Counted from the stretch's first letter, positions 27,076 to 37,057 are shown. The stretch is DNA of 64,000 bases from Lewinellaceae bacterium (GCA_016710765.1 JADJUJ010000001.1:609341-673340), one strand, 5' to 3'. Made by a program: numbers and translations. Notes: generated by a model not told the origin, from the sequence alone.

Positions 27076-27133
27076 CAAATGATTGATAATCTTATACTTA
27101 AGTTAAAAACAAGCGTTGATGGGAACCAGATTG

Positions 27134-28240
27134 TTACAGGTCATAAGAAATCTCGACAAGATCGGAAACTGGCCTCGACTGGCAGGTAAGGCAGTATCCA
27201 GCCTTTATTTCGTCGTCGTCGAGGGCATAGCATACATCCATTTTTACTTCGCCCTGAATCACTTTGCCCATACAAGTGGCGCAGGCACCGGAAGTACAGG
27301 AGTAGGGCGCATCGTATTTTTCCTTGACGAGGGCGTCCAATATGGTAGCGCCCGCAGGAATATCTATTTCAATGCGTTCACCCTTCAGGTGGGCGATGAG
27401 TTTTGGACCCGTTCCGCTGGCAGCAGCAGCAATGTCGCCTGGCACATGGTGGCTGTTGGCAAAATGCTCCACATGAATTTGGGCAGCAGGAATGCCTTCG
27501 CCAAGCAAGGCTGATTGCACATTTTCTGCCATGTTATCAGGGCCACAAATGAAGTAAATACAATCGTGCAGCGGGCCATGTGGGGGATGTTCTTCCAGAA
27601 AAGTTTTTACAGCACGCAATTCAACCCGACCCATTTTGCCCAACCAATTAGTGGTGCTTTTTTTGAACATGCCAAACAGTCCGCCGCCGCCTTCTTTGCG
27701 TGGTTGGCTGAGAATATGTTCCACATGCAATTGACCGGCATATTGAGCGGTCAGTTGTTCCAGCGCTTCTTTAAATATGATGCTTTCTTCATTCCTGCTG
27801 CCATAGAGCAGGGAAATGGTACTCATGGGCTCCGCTTCCAGAATGGTGCGCAAAATCGACATCAGTGGGGTTATGCCACTTCCTGCGCCAAACAGATAAT
27901 AGGTGTGGCGCTTTTCAGGGTCGAGTTTGCTGGTAAAACGGCCTTCAGGATGGGCCAAATCGAGGACATCACCGACTTTCGTCTGGTCGTGCAAAAAACC
28001 CGACATTTTGCCGCCACTAACTTTTTTTACAGTAACCGCCAGGCGATTTTCCAGAGGGCTACTGCTCATGGAGTAGGAACGCCGGATCTCTTGCCCGTTG
28101 ATTTGGGCGCGAATCGTCACATACTGCCCTTGTTTGTATTTGAAAATTTCAGCCAGCTCGGCAGGAATATCAAATTCCAAGGTGGCAGTATCGGATGTTT
28201 CCGGTGTAATATTTTTAATTTTGAGCGAGTAAAACTCCAT
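27134..28240 (-). CDS. PaaE-like FAD/NAD(P) oxidoreductase with plant-type [2Fe-2S] domain
   Basis: A 368-residue cytoplasmic electron-transfer protein. An N-terminal ferredoxin-NADP reductase module has the FAD motif RRSYSMS (53-59), the pyridine nucleotide site GAGSGITP (118-125) and CGPDNM (232-237). The C-terminal ferredoxin domain has Cys315, Cys320, Cys323 and Cys353 in the CX4CX2C-X29-C pattern. This layout matches PaaE/PaaK of phenylacetyl-CoA epoxidase. No paaABCD genes are near. The neighbour on the other strand (101 bp away) is an AlkB hydroxylase, so it more likely feeds electrons to that diiron enzyme. TACTTTTG at 28284-28277 may be its -7 box. Confidence 0.88.
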   Translation of the reverse strand: MEFYSLKIKNITPETSDTATLEFDIPAELAEIFKYKQGQYVTIRAQINGQEIRRSYSMSSSPLENRLAVTVKKVSGGKMSGFLHDQTKVGDVLDLAHPEGRFTSKLDPEKRHTYYLFGAGSGITPLMSILRTILEAEPMSTISLLYGSRNEESIIFKEALEQLTAQYAGQLHVEHILSQPRKEGGGGLFGMFKKSTTNWLGKMGRVELRAVKTFLEEHPPHGPLHDCIYFICGPDNMAENVQSALLGEGIPAAQIHVEHFANSHHVPGDIAAAASGTGPKLIAHLKGERIEIDIPAGATILDALVKEKYDAPYSCTSGACATCMGKVIQGEVKMDVCYALDDDEIKAGYCLTCQSRPVSDLVEISYDL

Positions 28241-28340
28241 TATGGCAAAGATCTAAGTGAAATAATGTGCGCGCCGCAAAAGTACGCCTCCTTAACAAAA
28301 AAACTGCGGTTATAGTTGCCTTAATAAAAAAGCAAATGCT

Positions 28341-29396
28341 ATGCGTGATCTTAAGTATTTATTGGCCTACCTCATGCCCATCAGTGCCGTTTTAGCGCTA
28401 TACCAACTGGGGCCCTGGTCTTGGGCAAGTGTCATTTTAGCCTTTGGTATTCTTCCGGTGCTGGAAATTTTTACCCCTATGTCGGTTGAAAACACTCCGG
28501 ATGGGCTGGAAGCCAGTCGAGCGCGGCGGATCTTTTTCGATGTTTTGTTGTATGCGAATGCGCCACTGCTGTTTGGCATCGTTGGCTGGTATTTATGGGT
28601 TGTTACGCACGATGCATTGACGCTCCAGGAATGGCTGGGTCTTACCCTTAGCGTTGGTATTATTATCGGGGCCGATGGCATCAATGTCGCCCATGAACTG
28701 GGCCACAGGAGTCGCCGGGCAGAACAATGTTTGGCCCAGGCGATGCTGGTTCCGGCGTTGTACCAGCACTTTTTTATTGAACACAATCGCGGTCATCATA
28801 AAAATGTGGCTACATTGGAAGACCCCGCAACAGCCCGATTTGGCGAAACAGTGTATGCTTTTTGGTTTCGATCCGTTTTCCAGGGCTGGAGAAATGCCTG
28901 GTTGCTGGAAAGAGACCGCTTGTTTAAAGATGGCAAGCCTGTTTGGTCGCTGAGAAACCAGATGATTCGTTTTCAACTCATTCAATTGCTTTACCTTGCT
29001 GTAATAGCGTACCTGACGGGCCCTTTTGGTTTTGTTTCTGCTGTGGCCGTTGGCGTTGTTGGCATTTTACTGCTGGAAATAGTCAACTACATCGAACACT
29101 ACGGTTTGCAACGAAAGTTGCTGCCTACCGGAAGGCCAGAACCGGTACAACCCTACCATTCGTGGAACAGCGACCACGAATTGGGCCGCATTTTCTTGTA
29201 TGAACTTACCCGGCACAGCGACCACCATTTTAAGGCTACCCGGAAGTACCAAATTCTGCGGCATTTGGAACAAAGCCCGCAAATGCCATATGGCTATCCG
29301 ACCTGTATGTTAATCGCACTTTTGCCACCCTTATGGTTCCACATGATGAATCCGGTGGTGAGGGAGGCGCGCAACGCAGTGGGTTATCCGGTGTAG
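28341..29396 (+). CDS. alkB: Membrane-bound alkane 1-monooxygenase (AlkB family)
   Basis: A 351-residue integral membrane diiron protein. All histidine boxes are present: HELGH (118-122), EHNRGHH (147-153) and RHSDHH (291-296), plus the IEHYGLQRK signature (251-259). About six hydrophobic helices surround them. AlkB hydroxylates the terminal carbon of medium or long alkanes, or related substrates, with O2 and two electrons. Known systems use rubredoxin and rubredoxin reductase; neither is seen here, while a PaaE-like reductase is encoded divergently. Length is slightly shorter than the 400-residue Pseudomonas enzyme. Confidence 0.92.
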   Translation: MRDLKYLLAYLMPISAVLALYQLGPWSWASVILAFGILPVLEIFTPMSVENTPDGLEASRARRIFFDVLLYANAPLLFGIVGWYLWVVTHDALTLQEWLGLTLSVGIIIGADGINVAHELGHRSRRAEQCLAQAMLVPALYQHFFIEHNRGHHKNVATLEDPATARFGETVYAFWFRSVFQGWRNAWLLERDRLFKDGKPVWSLRNQMIRFQLIQLLYLAVIAYLTGPFGFVSAVAVGVVGILLLEIVNYIEHYGLQRKLLPTGRPEPVQPYHSWNSDHELGRIFLYELTRHSDHHFKATRKYQILRHLEQSPQMPYGYPTCMLIALLPPLWFHMMNPVVREARNAVGYPV

Positions 29397-29535
29397 TTGC
29401 ATTATGTTTGGCAACATTTTGTCTAAAAATATAAATGTAATTTTTTAAATTAAAACAAATGGTGTTATTTTGTTTTGCCTTATCCGGGATATTAAACGAA
29501 CACCAACCACCTTACCTATTAAAATTGAAGCAGCT

Positions 29536-30561
29536 ATGAAATTACTTAAGATCCTTTTGTACATCCTTTTGGGAGGAGCAGCCTTGGTTGTGCTGTTAGG
29601 CTTTTTTGCAAAAAAAGACTACCATATTGAGCGAAGCATTGAAATTGATGCCTCCAAAGCCATGGTCTACGAATATGCCCGTTACTTTAAAAACTTTGAA
29701 CAATGGTCGCCCTGGTCGGCCTACGATCCAAATTTAAAACAGGTGATTGAGGGTACCGATGGCGCCCTTGGTGCAACCTATAAATGGTCGGGTAACGATA
29801 AAGTAGGTGTAGGAGAACAAACCATTACCGCCATTTCGCCTGATCGTATCGACATGGAAATTCGTTTTCAAAAGCCTTGGGAAAGCACCTCTCCGGTTTT
29901 TTTGAGTTTTGAGGATGCGCCGGAGGGCAAAACAAAGGTGAACTGGGGTTTCGACATGCATGTCGATTTTCCATGGAACGGTATGGCCATGTTTACCAAT
30001 GTAGATGCCGGTGTAGGCAAAGACTACGAACGCGGACTGGAGACGCTCAAGAAAAATTGTGAATTGCTCAGCTTTGAGAAATACCGTGGTTTGAAAGCCA
30101 TGGCTTTGGACATGCCGGCGCAAACCTATGTCGGGGTGCGCAAAACAATGCCAATTGCCGAAATTGGGGCGTTTTATGGCACCACCATGGGGGCCGTAAT
30201 GGAGGCGCTTGGTAAAAAGAGCATCAACCCTAATGGCGCTCCGGCAGGGCTCTACTGGAAATGGGATGAGGAAAAGCAGGAAACCGACCTTGCTGCGGTA
30301 ATTCCCGTATTGGAAGACCCCAAACTGGGAAAGGACTTCCAGGTGTTCCAACTTCCGGCTGGTCAGGCACTCGTTATCGACTTCAAAGGCAGCTACGACA
30401 AAATTGGTGATGCACACCAATCTATGGATGCCTGGATGGCAGATAAAAACCTGCAGGCCAAAATGCCCGTCATAGAAGCCTATGTTTCGGATCCGGGAAC
30501 GGAGCCTGATACCAGCAAATGGCTGACCAAAGTGATCTATTTTGTAGAGCCTAAAAAATAA
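29536..30561 (+). CDS. SRPBCC domain protein with C-terminal GyrI-like domain
   Basis: I start at ATG 29536, which gives a hydrophobic anchor (MKLLKILLYILLGGAALVVL). The 341-residue product then has a SRPBCC (START-like) lipid- or ligand-binding domain (about 30-175, YHIERSIEIDASKAMVYEYA, then FEQWSPWS). A GyrI-like effector-binding domain follows (about 190-341, DMPAQTYVGVRKTMP, KLGKDFQVFQLPAGQALV). The fusion is common in Bacteroidota and binds small molecules; no enzymatic motif is seen. A terminator follows at 30592. Confidence 0.8.
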   Translation: MKLLKILLYILLGGAALVVLLGFFAKKDYHIERSIEIDASKAMVYEYARYFKNFEQWSPWSAYDPNLKQVIEGTDGALGATYKWSGNDKVGVGEQTITAISPDRIDMEIRFQKPWESTSPVFLSFEDAPEGKTKVNWGFDMHVDFPWNGMAMFTNVDAGVGKDYERGLETLKKNCELLSFEKYRGLKAMALDMPAQTYVGVRKTMPIAEIGAFYGTTMGAVMEALGKKSINPNGAPAGLYWKWDEEKQETDLAAVIPVLEDPKLGKDFQVFQLPAGQALVIDFKGSYDKIGDAHQSMDAWMADKNLQAKMPVIEAYVSDPGTEPDTSKWLTKVIYFVEPKK

Positions 30562-30591
30562 GGGTTAAATAAAATTACCGTTTACAGGATG

Positions 30592-30637
30592 CACCCTGCA
30601 GGGCTCGGCCAAAAGCTTGAACCCTGCGGGGTGTTTT
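30592..30637 (+). terminator. Rho-independent terminator after the SRPBCC gene
   Basis: A 12-bp stem with one G-T wobble (CACCCTGCAGGG at 30592-30603 with CCCTGCGGGGTG at 30622-30633) is followed by TTTT. It separates this gene from nadB. Confidence 0.75.
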
Positions 30638-30641
30638 CATG

Positions 30642-30675
30642 TTGCTACCTTTCTCTGTGCTTTTATCTACTTTTG
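30642..30675 (+). promoter_or_regulatory. Putative nadB promoter
   Basis: TTG at 30642-30644, 23 bp, then TACTTTTG at 30668-30675, matching the Bacteroidota TTG/TAnnTTTG layout, 21 bp before the nadB ATG. Confidence 0.5.
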
Positions 30676-30696
30676 CGCTCAAACAACATTTGCAAA

Positions 30697-32307
30697 ATGT
30701 CCCGAATTAAAACCGATGTACTGGTACTGGGATCTGGCATTGCCGGTCTCACTTTTGCCATAAAAACCGCCCGGAAACATCCCAAACACAGGATTCTGGT
30801 ACTGACCAAAACGGAGGAAGGGGAAAGCAATACGCGATATGCTCAGGGCGGCGTAGCTGCGGTTTGGAATCTGGAGAAGGATAATTTTGAAAAACATGTA
30901 GCCGATACCCTGGATGCCGGTGACGGTCTTTGTGATGAAGCAATTGTTCGCATTGTCGTGGAGGAAGGTCCTCAACGCGTTCAGGAAATCATCGACTGGG
31001 GGGCCCGTTTCGACAAGGAAAAGGGCTCAGATGATTACGATCTGGCCCGGGAAGGAGGTCACTCCGAACACCGTATTTTGCACTATAAGGACCTGACTGG
31101 ATGGGAGATACAACGTACGCTGATGGAAGAAGCGAAGAAATACCCTAACATTGAGGTGTTGGAGCATTTTTTTGCACTGGATCTGATCACCCAACACCAC
31201 CTGGGTCACATGGTGATTCGGGTTACACCGGGCATCGAGTGCTATGGTTGCTATGCCCTGAACAAACAAAACGGTGAAATAGACACCATTCTCGCCCGTG
31301 CAACCGTGCTGTGTACCGGCGGTGGCGGACAGGTATATAAAGCCACTATCAACCCTGTTATTGCAACAGGCGATGGCGTTGCCATGGTATACCGTGCCAA
31401 AGGACGGGTTGAAAACATGGAATTTATGCAGTTTCACCCTACCTCGCTGTTCAATCCGGCCGGGAAAACCCATCGTTTTTTGGTTTCGGAAGCCGTTCGC
31501 GGCTTCGGTGGGGTACTCAAAACCGAGGAAGGGGAGGAATTTATGCAACATTACGATGAACGACTTTCTCTGGCTCCTCGTGATATTGTGGCAAGGGCCA
31601 TCGACTCTGAAATGAAAAAACGCGGTACGGAGTGCATGTACCTCGACTGCCGCCATTTGGACAAAGAAGGGTTTATTGCTCACTTTCCGACCATCTATGA
31701 GAAATGTTTGAGTCTGGGTATTGATCCCTTCCAACAAATGATTCCAGTTGTGCCCGCCTGCCATTATATGTGTGGCGGTATCATGGTGGATGCCATGGGG
31801 CAAAGCAGTGTTGCACGCCTTTATGCAGCGGGGGAATGTACCAGTACGGGGTTGCACGGCGCGAACCGACTGGCCTCAAATTCCCTGCTGGAAGCCATGG
31901 TATTTGCGCACCGGATTTACCTTGACCTGGAGGGTAAACTGGAAAGTTGGGGCTTTCAGGACGATATTCCCGATTGGAATGCAGAGGGTACCACCGAGCC
32001 GCCTGAAATGGTGCTTATTACCCAAAGCATCAAGGAACTCAAAGACATTATGTCGTATTACGTCGGGATCGTAAGGTCAAACATTCGTTCCAAGCGTGCA
32101 CTCGACCGCTTGTATCTTCTATATCAGGAAACCGAAGAGTTGTACAAAACGACTACCATCAGCCCGCAACTAATGGAACTTCGAAACCTGATAACCATTG
32201 CTTACCTCATTACGCGCTCGGCATCGCACCGGCACGAAAGTCGCGGCTTGCATTTTACCACCGACTATCCCGGTCAACTGCCATTTATTGAGCATTCGGT
32301 GTTGTAA
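30697..32307 (+). CDS. nadB: L-aspartate oxidase
   Basis: From ATG 30697 (MSRIKTDVLVLGSGIAGLTF) the protein has 536 residues. The FAD Rossmann motif is GSGIAG (about 12-17), followed by NTRYAQGGVAAV, HPTSLFNPAGKTHRFLVSEA and AAGECTSTGLHGANRLASNS, the flavoprotein signature of NadB rather than succinate dehydrogenase. It oxidises aspartate to iminoaspartate, the first step of NAD synthesis. nadA and nadC are not adjacent. The open frame extends upstream of 30697, but that part overlaps the terminator and promoter and is not protein-like. It is convergent with the WG-repeat gene, with 9 bp between them. Confidence 0.93.
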   Translation: MSRIKTDVLVLGSGIAGLTFAIKTARKHPKHRILVLTKTEEGESNTRYAQGGVAAVWNLEKDNFEKHVADTLDAGDGLCDEAIVRIVVEEGPQRVQEIIDWGARFDKEKGSDDYDLAREGGHSEHRILHYKDLTGWEIQRTLMEEAKKYPNIEVLEHFFALDLITQHHLGHMVIRVTPGIECYGCYALNKQNGEIDTILARATVLCTGGGGQVYKATINPVIATGDGVAMVYRAKGRVENMEFMQFHPTSLFNPAGKTHRFLVSEAVRGFGGVLKTEEGEEFMQHYDERLSLAPRDIVARAIDSEMKKRGTECMYLDCRHLDKEGFIAHFPTIYEKCLSLGIDPFQQMIPVVPACHYMCGGIMVDAMGQSSVARLYAAGECTSTGLHGANRLASNSLLEAMVFAHRIYLDLEGKLESWGFQDDIPDWNAEGTTEPPEMVLITQSIKELKDIMSYYVGIVRSNIRSKRALDRLYLLYQETEELYKTTTISPQLMELRNLITIAYLITRSASHRHESRGLHFTTDYPGQLPFIEHSVL

Positions 32308-32316
32308 AACCTTGGG

Positions 32317-33471
32317 TCATTCGAAATACTCTATTCCGTTTTCGCCTACAAAACCCCATTTGCCGGATTTTTTAACACTCAATATGGCAAAACTCCATCT
32401 GCTGTTGACGGGAATGGAATACAAGTAGTGCAGCTCCTGATATTTGGGTTTTATGGGTGGATAAATAGTATTGGTGAACAAGCAGCCTTTCCGACCCTTT
32501 TTACTGGTAATGAAAAGGTTGTTTTTGAATACCACCCGGTCGTATTTCATGGGAAGAATAATCTGATTTTGGTGATCAAGTACCCCCGCCTTTTTTCCAG
32601 AATATACACAAAAAAAGGGAAATAGGCCCATTTGTGCACCTATGTACACAATGGAATCGTACTTGGCAGGAGTCACGACGTTTCCCGATGCGTCTACGAT
32701 TCCGAAATAGCCGTTTTCCTCGATCTTGTACAGGAGTGCACTCATACCCGGAAATCGACTTAATGTTCCTGTCACCTTCGGAAGGGTGCGCTGTTGCTGG
32801 TTGTAACCCTCGTAGGCCATATCTGGCGCGGCCACATCATCATCATCGGACCATTCGCTGAGGGTTATTTCCTGCAATTCGTCCGACTCAGACAGCAGGA
32901 ATGTTTTCTCTCCCTCTTCCAGAAAACAGCCGAAAACTGATTGTCGCGTTTTTTTATTTACCAAGGATTGGTAATAGATCCGATCAAACCGGAGTGGAGC
33001 ACAGGGGGTTCCATCAGCATGGAACAGCCCGCGTTTTCCTTCATTTTCTACCAAAAAATAACGTCTCGAAAATGGATAGGCATCTTCATATTCATTGGGA
33101 ATCAATATCTGGCCATTGACATTGAGTATGCCTCGCTTTTGTCCCATATTGGATCGCACACAACCGTAGGTAGAAAAATACCTAAAATCCAAGCTATCGT
33201 AATCCGGTGCGATTACAAATTGTCCATCTTGGTTGATCATCCCGACTTTGCCATTTTCAAAGGCAAAAGCATACATTCCGGGCGATTTATGGGTTTGGGT
33301 AAAAAAGCCACAACTGTCGAAACGAGGGGCAAGGAGTATTTTTCCCAGCGTATCACTGTAGCCCCAATGGGTGCCCTTGCGATACGGGATCATGCAATCG
33401 TTGGTAGTAGCGGTTTGGGCAAACGCAGCATTAAATAAAAAAAGCAAGCAAAAGAGTAGGCAATAGCGCAT
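32317..33471 (-). CDS. Secreted WG-repeat protein
   Basis: A 384-residue protein with a signal peptide (MRYCLLFCLLFLFNAAFAQ). About six WG/KWG-type repeats follow, each with a pattern of Gly-x-hydrophobic, Asn/Asp-Gly and an aliphatic-Pro-x-x-Tyr/Phe-Asp turn: HWGYSDTLGKILLAPRFD, KVGMINQDGQFVIAPDYD, KRGILNVNGQILIPNEYE, YFGIVDASGNVVTPAKYD, KAGVLDHQNQIILPMKYD and a final KWGFVGENGIEYFE. These form beta-hairpin arrays in periplasmic or surface proteins of unknown function. It is convergent with nadB. Confidence 0.85.
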   Translation of the reverse strand: MRYCLLFCLLFLFNAAFAQTATTNDCMIPYRKGTHWGYSDTLGKILLAPRFDSCGFFTQTHKSPGMYAFAFENGKVGMINQDGQFVIAPDYDSLDFRYFSTYGCVRSNMGQKRGILNVNGQILIPNEYEDAYPFSRRYFLVENEGKRGLFHADGTPCAPLRFDRIYYQSLVNKKTRQSVFGCFLEEGEKTFLLSESDELQEITLSEWSDDDDVAAPDMAYEGYNQQQRTLPKVTGTLSRFPGMSALLYKIEENGYFGIVDASGNVVTPAKYDSIVYIGAQMGLFPFFCVYSGKKAGVLDHQNQIILPMKYDRVVFKNNLFITSKKGRKGCLFTNTIYPPIKPKYQELHYLYSIPVNSRWSFAILSVKKSGKWGFVGENGIEYFE

Positions 33472-33539
33472 TTCAAATGACTCATTTGTTTTTTAGAGCA
33501 GATGTGGTCACCAGGGTGAATACCGATAAATTTCAATAT

Positions 33540-34748
33540 TTACCAGCCTTTGATCTGGTGTGGATACCGGATGACATAGGTTTCTTTGATCAGCCTGGTC
33601 ATCCGATCCCGAAGTTCACTGATGCCTTCTTTGGTATGGGCTGACACGAAAACATTTTCACCGTAGGTAATCAGCAGGCGCTCCTTGAGTTCGCGTTCGA
33701 GTTCCTTACGGGTGTCTTCATCAAGCATGTCATCAAATGCACGTTCGCGATAGAGGTCCACTTTATTGTAGACCATCAGCGTAGGTTTGTCGCCTGCGCC
33801 GATTTCCTGTAGCGTTGTTTGAACCGTTTTAACATGGTCTTCAAATTGCGGGTGCGCAACATCCACTACGTGCAAAAGCACATCGCATTCGCGCACTTCA
33901 TCCAATGTGCTTTTGAAGCTTTCCACGAGGTGGTGCGGGAGTTTTCGGATAAAACCTACTGTATCAGAGAGCAAAAACGGCATGGTGCCAAATACCACTT
34001 TTCGAACGGTGGTGTCCAGGGTAGCAAACAGCTTGTTTTCTGCGAGTACGTCCGACTTGCTTATCAGATTCATCAGGGTACTCTTGCCGACGTTGGTGTA
34101 CCCTACCAGGGCCATGCGAACCATTTCGCCCCGTGTTTTGCGCTGGGTTTGCGACTGCTTGTCGATATCTTTCAGTTTTTCTTCCAGCACTTTGATCCGG
34201 TACTGTACAATACGGCGGTCGGTTTCAATCTGTGTCTCACCCGGGCCCCGCATGCCGATACCACCGCGCTGGCGTTCAAGGTGCGTCCAAAGCCCCTTCA
34301 AACGGGGTAACAGGTATTTCATTTGCGCCAACTCAACCTGTGATTTTGCCTGGGCAGTTTGCGCGCGGTTGGCGAAGATGTCGAGGATGAGGGAAGAGCG
34401 GTCAATGATTTTAACTTTTAGCGCTTCTTCCAGGTTGTTGGTTTGTTTACCGCTCAGGTCGTCATCAAATATCACCATATTGATATTTTCATGCCACTCC
34501 AGGTATTGTGCGATCTCATCGACTTTACCTTTTCCGATGAAGGTGCGGTGTTCAGGGTGTTTAAGACGCTGTGTAAATCGCTTAACCGTCTCCGCGCCTG
34601 CCGTCAGGGCCAGAAACTCCAGTTCGTCCATGTATTCATGTGCCAGGGGCTCAGAGATGTCTGGCGTGATAACACTTACCAGTACAGCATACTCCTGCTC
34701 TTTTTTCAGTCCTGCTTCTTTCTCACCCAGCGTCCATTCTTTTGCCAT
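33540..34748 (-). CDS. hflX: Ribosome-associated GTPase HflX
   Basis: A 402-residue protein. The N-terminal HflX domain (about 20-190) ends in the signature QTAQAKSQVELAQMKYLLPR and RQRGGIGMRGPGETQIETDR. The G domain has G1 GYTNVGKST (about 215-223), G3 DTVGFI and G4 NKVD. HflX splits stalled or stressed 70S ribosomes and binds GTP and ATP. It is monocistronic with its own promoter at 34771-34804. Confidence 0.95.
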   Translation of the reverse strand: MAKEWTLGEKEAGLKKEQEYAVLVSVITPDISEPLAHEYMDELEFLALTAGAETVKRFTQRLKHPEHRTFIGKGKVDEIAQYLEWHENINMVIFDDDLSGKQTNNLEEALKVKIIDRSSLILDIFANRAQTAQAKSQVELAQMKYLLPRLKGLWTHLERQRGGIGMRGPGETQIETDRRIVQYRIKVLEEKLKDIDKQSQTQRKTRGEMVRMALVGYTNVGKSTLMNLISKSDVLAENKLFATLDTTVRKVVFGTMPFLLSDTVGFIRKLPHHLVESFKSTLDEVRECDVLLHVVDVAHPQFEDHVKTVQTTLQEIGAGDKPTLMVYNKVDLYRERAFDDMLDEDTRKELERELKERLLITYGENVFVSAHTKEGISELRDRMTRLIKETYVIRYPHQIKGW

Positions 34749-34770
34749 TTGTTCCGTATGGTTTAGTTTG

Positions 34771-34804
34771 CAAAGGTAGCGGAGTATATGCTTAAAACAC
34801 GCAA
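34771..34804 (-). promoter_or_regulatory. hflX promoter
   Basis: On the minus strand, TTG (34804-34802), 23 bp, then TACCTTTG (34778-34771), which lies 22 bp before the hflX ATG. It fits the Bacteroidota consensus well. Confidence 0.6.
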
Positions 34805-35231
34805 TTCGGTAATGGAAGTGCCCTAAAGATTTTCCTGTCCGCCACCCATCTTCAAGGGGGGGCAGGTTTCGGTAATATAAATGTTATTTTAATTTGTAAA
34901 AAAGAAATATTTTTTCTAAAAAAATAATGCTGACATAAGTTGCTGATATACTGTTGTTTATTGATTTTTTCCCATAAAAAAACAACCTTTTTTTCGCTTG
35001 TTTTTGGGGTAAATTTTCAATTTGGCCCTCAATTTGAGGGCCCCCCGTTGTTACTTCGCCGGGAAACGCCTAAACTTGCATTTCTGTTAGAACCTGTTTG
35101 GGACTTTTGGGTGCCGCGGAGGTACATTCTGATTTTGGGGATGTTGCCGGTTCTGCTCCAAACATTCCACGCATGTTTTTAATCATTCACCCCGGGCCTG
35201 TTTTAATCCTGTTCCCAATCCAACTGTTCAG
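34805..35231. other. Intergenic region upstream of rpoN with a short palindrome
   Basis: No protein or RNA gene is supported in these 427 bp, which are AT-rich on the left. A perfect 7-bp inverted repeat, GGCCCTC-AATTT-GAGGGCC (35024-35042), lies 190 bp before rpoN and could be an operator or a leader hairpin. No clear TAnnTTTG box was found close to rpoN. Confidence 0.45.
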
Positions 35232-36877
35232 ATGTCCTACTTTGGTACAAAACAAACCTTAGCACACAAACTTCAGCAAAAGTTATCGCCCCAGCAGATT
35301 CAATTGATGAAACTGCTGCAGATACCTACTGCTACGCTGGAACAGCGGATCCAGGAGGAACTGGAGGCCAATCCGGCACTTGAAGAAGGTGATGAAAGCA
35401 TGGAGCTTCTGGAAGGACTCTCCGAGCTCGAAATTTCCGAGCGGGATATCACCATGCAGGAAAAAGAAAAAAGTGACGATTCCGAGCAGGAAAATGCTGG
35501 CGACGATGATTTTGAGCTCAGTGATAATACGCTGGATGACCTGGAGCGCTCCTCCAACGATGATGATTTTGAGGACAAATCAACGGTTGATGATGGTTAT
35601 GAACTCGAAGACTATCTGGTAGACTATATTGAGGATGACCCATCGACCTACAAAACCCAAGGTGACCGATACAACGCAGATGAAGAGGAAAAAACGATGC
35701 CAATGGCTTCGGAAAGCACTTTTCACGATTATCTGGAACAACAACTGGGCCTATTAAGGCTTCACGACGAACGGGAACAAAATATTGCGCTTCAAATTAT
35801 TGGCTCTATTGACGACGATGGCTACCTCAGAAGGGAGCCGGAGGCGATGGTAGACGATTTGCTTTTTAGTCAGAATATTCAAACCACTGAAGCGGAAATT
35901 CTCCATATCCTGCTCCAGATCCAGCAATTTGATCCTCCGGGTATTGGCGCAAGAGATCTTCAGGAGTCGCTGTTGCTGCAATTGCGGTTCAAACTACGGG
36001 TGGAGGAAGAAACCCTGACGCACGACGAGAAGGTAGCCGTTAAGTATGCTATTCGCATAATAGACAAGTATTTTGATGAGTTTACCAAAAAGCATTATTC
36101 CAAGCTCTGTCGTCAACTTGACCTGGAGGAAGAGGACCTCAAAATGGCCATCGATGAGGTATTAAAATTGAATCCCAAACCTGCCAGTGGATTTTCGGGT
36201 AGTAGCGATCGCGGGTTCAATTATATCCTCCCCGACTTCATTGTGCAAAATCGCGATGGCGAACTGGAGCTCACCCTAAATGCCCGGAATGCGCCCGATC
36301 TGAGGATCAACGATCAATACCGCGAAATGCTGAAATCGTTTCATGATGGCCGAACTTCCCGGCGCATGAACAAAAAGGAAAAAGAGGCCATCCTTTTTAT
36401 CAAACAAAAAATCGATAGTGCGCGCTGGTTTATCGATGCCATTAAGCAACGCCAACAAACCATGATGCTGACCATGGGCTCCATTCTTCACCACCAGGAA
36501 GCCTATTTTCTGACGGGTGATCAGAAAAAAATGCGCCCAATGATACTGAAGGATATTGCGGATACCACCGGGTTGGATATATCCACGGTTTCCCGTGTGG
36601 CGAATTCTAAATATGTGCAAACAGAGTTTGGTACCAAACTGCTGAAAGATTTTTTCTCTGAAAGTCTACAAAATCAGGAAGGCGAAGAGGTGTCTACGCT
36701 TGAAGTAAAAAAAATACTGTCCGACCTTATTAAAGACGAAAACAAAAGGCGTCCGCTTTCCGATGAAAAACTTAAGTCGCTGCTGTTAAAAAGGGTTATA
36801 ACATTGCCCGTCGGACAGTTGCAAAGTACCGCGAGCAACTGAATATTCCCGTTGCACTCCTGCGCAAAGAACTGTAA
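35232..36877 (+). CDS. rpoN: RNA polymerase sigma-54 factor (frameshift near 3' end)
   Basis: About 548 residues after repair. Region I (residues 9-50) is Gln/Leu-rich, with LAHKLQQKLSPQQIQLMKLL. Region II is very acidic (about 51-160, many Asp/Glu runs). The core-binding domain follows (about 170-360), then the helix-turn-helix LDISTVSRVANSKY (about 435-450). The visible frame ends at 36842 without the RpoN box. Adding one A in the A5 run at 36788-36792 gives KGYNIARRTVAKYREQLN and the end RKEL at 36877, which is the diagnostic RpoN box that binds the -24 promoter element. It needs enhancer-binding ATPases, none of which are encoded here. Confidence 0.93.
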
Positions 36878-37057
36878 GTACCGTTTTCCAAGTCCCCCCG
36901 CTGATCATAGCATCAACACCCATTGTTCGTAATAATGGGTTGATTTTCAATTTATTATTTTCATTTTTCGAACAGTTCTAATTAAAATAAATGTGTTTGG
37001 GATGCTCCATTTCGCTTGACATTGTTTTAAAAGTTTAAAAATATTTGTCAAAATTGT

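Noticed and set aside
31027..31857. Minus-strand open frame of 276 codons
   Set aside because: Antisense to nadB with a Cys/His/Asn-rich composition unlike real proteins.
34940..35182. 80-codon hydrophobic frame upstream of rpoN
   Set aside because: It runs through the palindrome and T-rich leader and lacks a plausible topology; more likely chance.
36780..36877. Programmed frameshift in rpoN or recA
   Set aside because: No slippery heptamer with a downstream structure is evident, and the same kind of break occurs in many unrelated genes.
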